NCBI GenBank assembly: GCA_910575165.1 | Contig: CAJTDS010000004.1 | Span: forward strand, 62,001-126,000 | Direction: 5' to 3' | Source of the DNA: Eggerthellaceae bacterium | GTDB lineage: Bacteria; Actinomycetota; Coriobacteriia; Coriobacteriales; Eggerthellaceae | Length of the DNA stretch: 64,000 nucleotides | Shown: one piece after another, positions 59,726 through 64,000 of the stretch | Layout: the number at the start of each line of letters is the position of its first letter | How positions within the stretch are numbered: the first letter of the stretch is position 1 | The notes under the pieces: model-generated | What the model was told of the DNA's origin: nothing | Seen by the model: only the letters and a program-made list of their open reading frames with translations | Database searches by the model: none | Position numbers and translations under genes: made by a program

Positions 59726-60625
59726 ATGAGCATGGGCACCAGTGCAGGCATCGAAGAGTCGGAGGGCATGGTCAGGTTGGTCCCGGGGGCCTTGCAGCGC
59801 CCCGCGTCCCCGTTGACCGTCGGCGCGCTCAACCGCCAGCTTCTGGCCGATTTCCCCGCCGCCGACGCCGAGCCCTGGGATCGCACGGGCATGACGGTGG
59901 GCGACCCTGCCCAGCTGGTCCGCAAGGTGGCCTTCGCGCTCGATCCCACGGTGGAGGCCATAGTCGCCGCGGCCGACGGCGGCGCCAACGTGCTCATCAC
60001 CCATCATCCGCTTTACCTGAGCGCCCCTGATTCCTTCGCTCCCGCAACCTCTGTCGCGGCAAGTCCCGGGGCCGGCGTATGGTGCGCTGTAGAGCGAGGC
60101 GTGGCCGTGCTGTCGTTCCATACCGCCCTCGACGTGTCCCCTCGCGCCCAGCGCGTGCTCCCCGGCCTTCTGGGCCTTGCGTTCCAGCGCGTGCTGCAGC
60201 CGCTTCCCGACACGGTGGAGAAGGGCTACGGGCAGCTGTGCGATTTCGGGGACGGCCCGATGCTGACCTTGGGCCAGCTCTCCGCCCGCTGCACCTCGGT
60301 GTTCGGCCGCGCGCCGCGGGTGTGGGGCGACATGGGTCGCGGGCTTGAGCGGGTGGTAACCTGCACCGGGTCGCTGGCGGACACCGGACGTGCGGCGTTG
60401 CGCGCCCAGGCGGACTGCGTTGTCTGCGGCGAGGCGAAGTACCACGAGGCGCTCGACCTGTCCCAGGCCGGTCTCGACATCATCGAGCTGGGCCACGATG
60501 CCAGCGAGCTGCCCCTGGTGCCGGTCCTGATGGCCGCCGTTTCGGCTTTGGGCGTTCCGGAAGATGCGATGTTCGTTGTGAATCAGAGCCATAACTGGTC
60601 GTATCCGGAGGCCGTAAGGGTATAA
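59726..60625 (+). CDS. Nif3-like dinuclear metal-centre protein (DUF34)
   Basis: Nif3/YbgI (DUF34) family protein of about 299 residues. It has DRTGMTVGDP, the ligand histidines in VLITHHPLYL and SFHTALDV, a glutamate in VVCGEAKYHEAL and a late ELGHDASE. The family has proposed GTP cyclohydrolase-like or metal-related roles, but none is proven. In-frame ATGs at 59717, 59720, 59726 and 59732 are all possible; 59726 is best spaced from GGAAGGG. It is followed by a zinc-ribbon partner gene, a pairing common in actinobacteria. Confidence 0.88.
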   Translation: MSMGTSAGIEESEGMVRLVPGALQRPASPLTVGALNRQLLADFPAADAEPWDRTGMTVGDPAQLVRKVAFALDPTVEAIVAAADGGANVLITHHPLYLSAPDSFAPATSVAASPGAGVWCAVERGVAVLSFHTALDVSPRAQRVLPGLLGLAFQRVLQPLPDTVEKGYGQLCDFGDGPMLTLGQLSARCTSVFGRAPRVWGDMGRGLERVVTCTGSLADTGRAALRAQADCVVCGEAKYHEALDLSQAGLDIIELGHDASELPLVPVLMAAVSALGVPEDAMFVVNQSHNWSYPEAVRV

Positions 60626-60700
60626 TGCCCTTAGCGGAATAGGCTTTCACTGGGCGTTTTGCGCTTCGGGGCTGGTTCCGTGACCGCTCCGACCCCGAAG
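60621..60700 (+). promoter_or_regulatory. -10 box and hairpin before the zinc-ribbon gene
   Basis: TATAAT at 60621-60626 overlaps the Nif3 stop codon. Downstream, CTTCGGGG (60664-60671) can pair with CCCCGAAG (60693-60700), right before the GGGGGG ribosome binding site; the G-run itself stays unpaired. Any regulatory role is inferred. Confidence 0.4.
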
Positions 60701-60708
60701 GGGGGCAT

Positions 60709-61428
60709 ATGCGCTTAGACGAAGACACCATCGCCGACCTGTTCCGTATCCAGTCGCTTGTCCTGGAAGCGAAGGGCGCCGCCAAAGAGCTCGAGGAGCT
60801 GCCCGAACGAGCCGTCATCCTTGCCGCCCGCACAAAGAAGCGAGCCATCGAGGAGAAGAACACCGAGGTGGGCAAGCTCTACGAGGCGGCCGAATCGAAA
60901 GCCGCGGCCTTCGCCGAGGAGGACGCCGCGCTTGCGGAGAAGCAGCGTAAAGCCCAGGCGGACATCGACGAGGCGCGGGGGAGCTACCGCAACGTGGAGG
61001 CCCGCTCCAAGGAGATGAACGGCTACGCGAAGCGCCGCGCCGTGCTGGAGCAGAACCTGTCGGACGTGCTGGACGAGCTGGCCCGCATAGAGACGGTGCA
61101 GAAGCAGGTGTCCATGGCCTTGGCGGCCCTCAACAGCAAGGAGGCCGAGGCGACGGAGGCCTTCGTGGAGAAGGGGACCGCCCTCAAGCGCCGAATCGCG
61201 CAGCTGGATGCCGAGCGCGCCGAAATTGAGCAGCAGATCCCCGCAGACGTTATGAAGGCGTTCCGGCAGCTGAGCGACAGGACCGGCGGGGTTGCCATCG
61301 CTCGCTTGGCCGGCGGGGCATGCAGCGCCTGCCGGGCTCCGGTCGACGCGGCGCGCGTAACGCACATGAGGGCATCGGGCAACGTGGGCAACTGCCCGCA
61401 GTGCGGCCGTCTGCTGGTGCTGGACTAG
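60709..61428 (+). CDS. C4-type zinc-ribbon coiled-coil protein
   Basis: Protein of 239 residues: a long antiparallel coiled coil (about 8-185) followed by a zinc ribbon with GGACSACRAPV and NCPQCGRLLV. It resembles the CT398/zf-RING_7 family often encoded next to Nif3-like genes in actinobacteria, where rnpB is frequently adjacent; no RNase P RNA is seen here. The exact function is unknown, although links to secretion and RNA metabolism have been proposed for relatives. Confidence 0.9.
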   Translation: MRLDEDTIADLFRIQSLVLEAKGAAKELEELPERAVILAARTKKRAIEEKNTEVGKLYEAAESKAAAFAEEDAALAEKQRKAQADIDEARGSYRNVEARSKEMNGYAKRRAVLEQNLSDVLDELARIETVQKQVSMALAALNSKEAEATEAFVEKGTALKRRIAQLDAERAEIEQQIPADVMKAFRQLSDRTGGVAIARLAGGACSACRAPVDAARVTHMRASGNVGNCPQCGRLLVLD

Positions 61429-61495
61429 CCGCGGGCGCATCTCGTCCGCTCTGCGGCGGGCGCGCGATACGCGACCAAATGGATCGAACGCACAA

Positions 61496-61518
61496 AAAGC
61501 CCCGCAAAGCGGGGCTTT
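61496..61518. terminator. bidirectional terminator
   Basis: A perfect 10-bp stem AAAGCCCCGC/GCGGGGCTTT with a 3-base loop between the convergent zinc-ribbon gene and rpmB. Confidence 0.85.
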
Positions 61519-61545
61519 CCCATGCACCGTATCGGAAGCTTGCTG

Positions 61546-61737
61546 TTAGGCGCGCTCCACCTTGCCGGCCTTCATGCACTTGGTGCACACGTTGGCCTTG
61601 CGGACGTGACCGGACTTGTCCTTGATGGTCACGCGCTGGATGTTGGGACGGAACCAGCGGTTGGTCACCTTGTGGGAGTGGCTGATGGAACGACCGGCCA
61701 CCGGGTGCTTGCCGCAAACTTCACAAACCTTCGACAT
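61546..61737 (-). CDS. rpmB: 50S ribosomal protein L28
   Basis: Ribosomal protein of 63 residues. It begins MSKVCEVCGKHPVAGRSISH and has FRPNIQRVTI; the two CxxC pairs (CEVC and CTKC) form the zinc-binding (C+) form. The ATG at 61737 is preferred over GTG/ATG codons 6-9 bases upstream because of GGAG spacing. It is divergent from the Asp23/FakA genes, a conserved junction. Confidence 0.96.
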   Translation of the reverse strand: MSKVCEVCGKHPVAGRSISHSHKVTNRWFRPNIQRVTIKDKSGHVRKANVCTKCMKAGKVERA

Positions 61738-61800
61738 TGTCATCACTCCATGTACGTCTGCTATTCGGTATGAAACCGTTTATGACAAAAAGCTTTCTAA

Positions 61801-61830
61801 CTATAGCACAGCAATCAAGATTAGTACAAG
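61801..61830 (-). promoter_or_regulatory. rpmB promoter
   Basis: Minus-strand -35 TTGTAC (61825-61830), 18-base spacer and -10 TATAGT (61801-61806), in an AT-rich stretch unlike the surroundings. Confidence 0.45.
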
Positions 61831-61865
61831 AATTTTCTGTGTAGTATGACGGAGGCCACAGATAT

Positions 61866-61900
61866 GTTGACAGGTCAACAGGTTGCCGTTGCGCTATACT
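61866..61900 (+). promoter_or_regulatory. Asp23 promoter region with palindrome
   Basis: A perfect palindrome GTTGACAGGTCAAC (61866-61879) precedes a -10 TATACT (61895-61900). A TTGACA sits within the palindrome but would need a 22-base spacer, so the -35 is uncertain. Confidence 0.35.
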
Positions 61901-61963
61901 CCTGTGATGGTTGCAAACCGCGAGGTGCGCCACGTGCGCCGTCGCGTTTCGGAAAGGAAAGCC

Positions 61964-62311
61964 ATGAGCAACACGATCCCCGGAAACCTGCATGTTGCCA
62001 ACGACGTCCTTGCGGACATGGTGGGCAATGCCGCGCTCGAATGCTACGGCGTGGTCGGCATGGCGGCGCCTACGGCGGCCGACGGCATCGCGAAGCTGCT
62101 GCCCGCGTCGCGCCTGCGCCGAGGCGTGGTCGTGACGGCTGCCGACGGAGGGGTGCACGTGGAGCTCTATGTGATCATAGAGTACGGCACCAACATCAAT
62201 ACCGTCTCCCAGAACCTGAAGGACCAGGTGTCCTTCGTGCTGAAGGAGTACGCCAACGTGCCTCTGGACGGCGTCGAGGTGCACGTGCAGGGCGTGCGCG
62301 TGCGCAAGTAA
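61964..62311 (+). CDS. Asp23/Gls24 family envelope stress protein
   Basis: The 115-residue protein has the family layout, with LADMVGNAALECYGVVGMA and YVIIEYGTNINTVSQNLKDQ, and a final VHVQGVRV strand. Relatives are envelope-stress or membrane-associated proteins of unclear mechanism. ATG at 61964 follows GGAAAGGAA. The pairing with the DAK2/FakA gene downstream (yloU-yloV order) is conserved in Gram-positive bacteria. Confidence 0.92.
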   Translation: MSNTIPGNLHVANDVLADMVGNAALECYGVVGMAAPTAADGIAKLLPASRLRRGVVVTAADGGVHVELYVIIEYGTNINTVSQNLKDQVSFVLKEYANVPLDGVEVHVQGVRVRK

Positions 62312-62380
62312 CGTCTTCGCCGCCTGGTGGCCCTACCCCTACCGAGAGATAACGATTTGCAGAGCATGCAAGGAGCATCA

Positions 62381-64000
62381 ATGAGCCAGTCCGCCGAATA
62401 CTCATCCAACGACCTGCTGAACGCCATAGCCGCGGCAAGCCGCACGCTGGGGGAGCGCAAAGACGAGATCAACCGCCTGAACGTGTTCCCCGTTCCCGAC
62501 GGGGACACCGGGACGAACATGTCGTTGACGCTGGAGTCGGTGGTGGGCAACCTGGCGAAGCTTCCCATCGGAGCCACGCCGGCCGATACCCGCAAGGCCA
62601 TCACCAACGGTGCGCTCATGGGCGCCCGGGGCAACTCCGGCGTGATCACCTCCCAGATCCTGCGCGGCCTGTGCGAGGGCAGCGTCGGCTACGACGGGCT
62701 TTCCACCGAGGCCCTGGCCGCCGCCTTCGCGAAGTCGCAGGAGGTGGCGTTCCAGGCGGTCCGCAAGCCCGTGGAGGGCACCATCCTCACAGTGCTGCGC
62801 GACAGCGCCCAGGCGGCCAAGGCGGCTGCGAAGAAGAAGCTTTCCCTGGAAGAGGCGCTCCAGGAGATCGTGGGCGCGGCCTACGCCTCCGTGCAGCGCA
62901 CCCCCGAGCTCCTGCCGGTGCTGAAGGAGAACGGCGTGGTTGACGCCGGCGGCTTCGGCCTGGCCATCCTGTTCGACGCCTTCTCCGCGGCGCTGCTGGG
63001 CCGCGACGGGCAGCTGGCCGACGAGATGCTCATGGTGCGCGCCGGCGTGGCCCCCAAGGTGGAGATCGAGCAGATCAACGACTGGGAGGGCTCGGCCTAC
63101 CGCTACTGCAACGAGTTTCTGGTCGACTCGGATACGCTGGACAAGGAGGAGGCCCTGCAGTTCCTGTCCACCATGGGCGACTGCGAGCTGTGCGTGGGCG
63201 AGGCGCCGAAGTTCAAGGTGCACGTGCACTCCAACACCCCCGACCAGGTGCTGAAGTACTTCCTGGAGCGCGGCCAGATCTCCGAGGTGTTCATCCACAA
63301 CATGCAGCTGCAGAGCCAGGAGCGCACCGAGGCCATCGCCAAGGACCAGGAGCCCAAGGAGATCGGCTTCGTCGCCGTGGCGGCGGGCGAGGGCAACGCC
63401 AACATCCTGCGCAGCCTGGGCGTTGACGAGGTCGTCTCCGGCGGCCAGACCATGAACCCCTCCACGAAGGACCTGCTTGACGCCGTGGGGAAGGTCAATG
63501 CCCGCGCCGTGATCATCCTTCCTAACAACAAGAACATCATCATGGCCGCCAACAGCGCAGCCGAGATGGCGGATATCCCCTGCGCCGTGGTGCCCACCAC
63601 CAGCGTGCCCGAGGCCTTCGCGGCCCTGTTCAACTTCGATGCGGCCGCGGGGCTCAACGAGAACGTCGAGGCCATGACCGAGGCCTACGAGGAGGTCCGC
63701 ACCGGTGAGGTCACCTTCGCCATCAAGGATTCCAAGGACGCCCACGGCGGCCCCATCAAGGCCGGCGACGTCATCGGCATCGCCGACGGCTCCATCGAGG
63801 CTGTGGGCAGCTCGGTCGAGGACGTGGTCATGGGCGTGCTCGACGCGCTGGAGGCCGAAGACGCCGACATCCTCACCATTCTGGCCGGCATCGACTTCTC
63901 CGACGACGAGCTCGCCGCCCTGGTGGAGGCGATCGAGGAGCGTTTCGAGGACCTGGAGGTAGAGGCCAAGCGCGGCGACCAGCCGCTCTATCCCATCGTG
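62381..64000 (+). CDS. fakA: fatty acid kinase catalytic subunit FakA (DAK2/YloV), truncated by the window edge
   Basis: Open for 540 codons to the right edge; the full protein is probably only slightly longer (family about 550). The N-terminal DAK2 kinase domain has FPVPDGDTGTNMSLTLESV and GALMGARGNSGVI, then KPVEGTILTVLRD and VVDAGGFGLAIL. The C-terminal part (about 270-540) has VHVHSNTPDQVL, GNANILRSLGVDEVV and ILPNNKNIIMAA. FakA phosphorylates exogenous fatty acids bound to FakB. Start is supported by AAGGAG. No FakB gene is in this window. Confidence 0.93.
   Translation, partial: MSQSAEYSSNDLLNAIAAASRTLGERKDEINRLNVFPVPDGDTGTNMSLTLESVVGNLAKLPIGATPADTRKAITNGALMGARGNSGVITSQILRGLCEGSVGYDGLSTEALAAAFAKSQEVAFQAVRKPVEGTILTVLRDSAQAAKAAAKKKLSLEEALQEIVGAAYASVQRTPELLPVLKENGVVDAGGFGLAILFDAFSAALLGRDGQLADEMLMVRAGVAPKVEIEQINDWEGSAYRYCNEFLVDSDTLDKEEALQFLSTMGDCELCVGEAPKFKVHVHSNTPDQVLKYFLERGQISEVFIHNMQLQSQERTEAIAKDQEPKEIGFVAVAAGEGNANILRSLGVDEVVSGGQTMNPSTKDLLDAVGKVNARAVIILPNNKNIIMAANSAAEMADIPCAVVPTTSVPEAFAALFNFDAAAGLNENVEAMTEAYEEVRTGEVTFAIKDSKDAHGGPIKAGDVIGIADGSIEAVGSSVEDVVMGVLDALEAEDADILTILAGIDFSDDELAALVEAIEERFEDLEVEAKRGDQPLYPIV

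Noticed and set aside
60626-60708. RNase P RNA near the Nif3/zinc-ribbon pair
   Set aside because: rnpB often lies close to these genes in actinobacteria, but the gaps are under 100 bases and lack its conserved core.

Overview
This is a high-GC, gene-dense chromosomal window from a Gram-positive actinobacterium. The gene content points to the Coriobacteriia, most likely Eggerthellaceae (Eggerthella, Gordonibacter or Adlercreutzia-like): a wall-division cluster with ftsZ, sepF, yggT and divIVA, a two-gene SUF-type Fe-S system, a TrpB2-type synthase, a choline-binding-like wall hydrolase, and an rpmB/Asp23/FakA junction. This assignment is inferred from gene content, since no rRNA or other taxonomic marker is present. 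Nearly everything looks like core genome. There is no transposase, integrase, phage gene or CRISPR array. Accessory-looking stretches are limited to repeat-rich intergenic DNA at 3.9-4.7 kb and 42.2-42.8 kb.

Layout. 0-4 kb: edge of a minus-strand gene, a ZIP metal transporter, and a minus-strand metal-efflux operon (ArsR sensor, separate HMA protein, P1B ATPase) with a clear promoter/operator. 4-4.7 kb: non-coding repeat arrays. 4.7-11.8 kb: LCP ligase, ftsZ, pgeF, yggS, sepF, yggT, divIVA and a YebC regulator, i.e. cytokinesis and polar growth. 11.8-18.3 kb: a pRiA4b-like protein, then ruvC-ruvA-ruvB (with a candidate LexA box), a hypothetical protein and priA. 18.5-23.7 kb: an aminotransferase and phosphoglycosyltransferase pair, then a large two-enzyme autolysin with tandem wall-binding repeats. 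23.8-28.8 kb (minus): SufB/SufC-type scaffold and ATPase, and an M16C metalloprotease. 28.9-31.9 kb: trp leader peptide and attenuator, trpB and trpS. 31.9-33.8 kb (minus): glnK-amtB and tRNA-Asn. 34-38.1 kb: ABC-F protein, trmL, serC. 38.4-41.4 kb (minus): two unknown genes, smpB and an M42 peptidase. 41.7-42.2 kb: ssrA (tmRNA). 42.8-49.7 kb: L,D-transpeptidase, ybaK, murI, rdgB, cca and a P1 peptidase. 49.8-55.5 kb: a membrane protein, a NYN-LOTUS protein, a LOG protein, sstT, two tRNA-Leu genes and a CDF transporter. 55.6-64 kb: a cysteine hydrolase and ogt (minus), rpe-nifS-PHP-nif3-zinc ribbon, rpmB (minus), and Asp23-fakA running off the right edge.

How the parts work together. Several neighbouring genes share a process: division (FtsZ with its membrane anchor SepF, YggT and DivIVA), recombination and fork restart (RuvABC, PriA), trans-translation (SmpB and tmRNA about 1.6 kb apart), ammonium uptake (AmtB and its PII partner), and envelope building or remodelling (LCP, MurI, L,D-transpeptidase, autolysin). 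The clearest regulatory system is at 28.95-29.2 kb. There a 31-codon leader peptide with three consecutive Trp codons precedes mutually exclusive antiterminator and terminator hairpins, immediately upstream of trpB and trpS. All functions were read from sequence motifs only; no database search was run.
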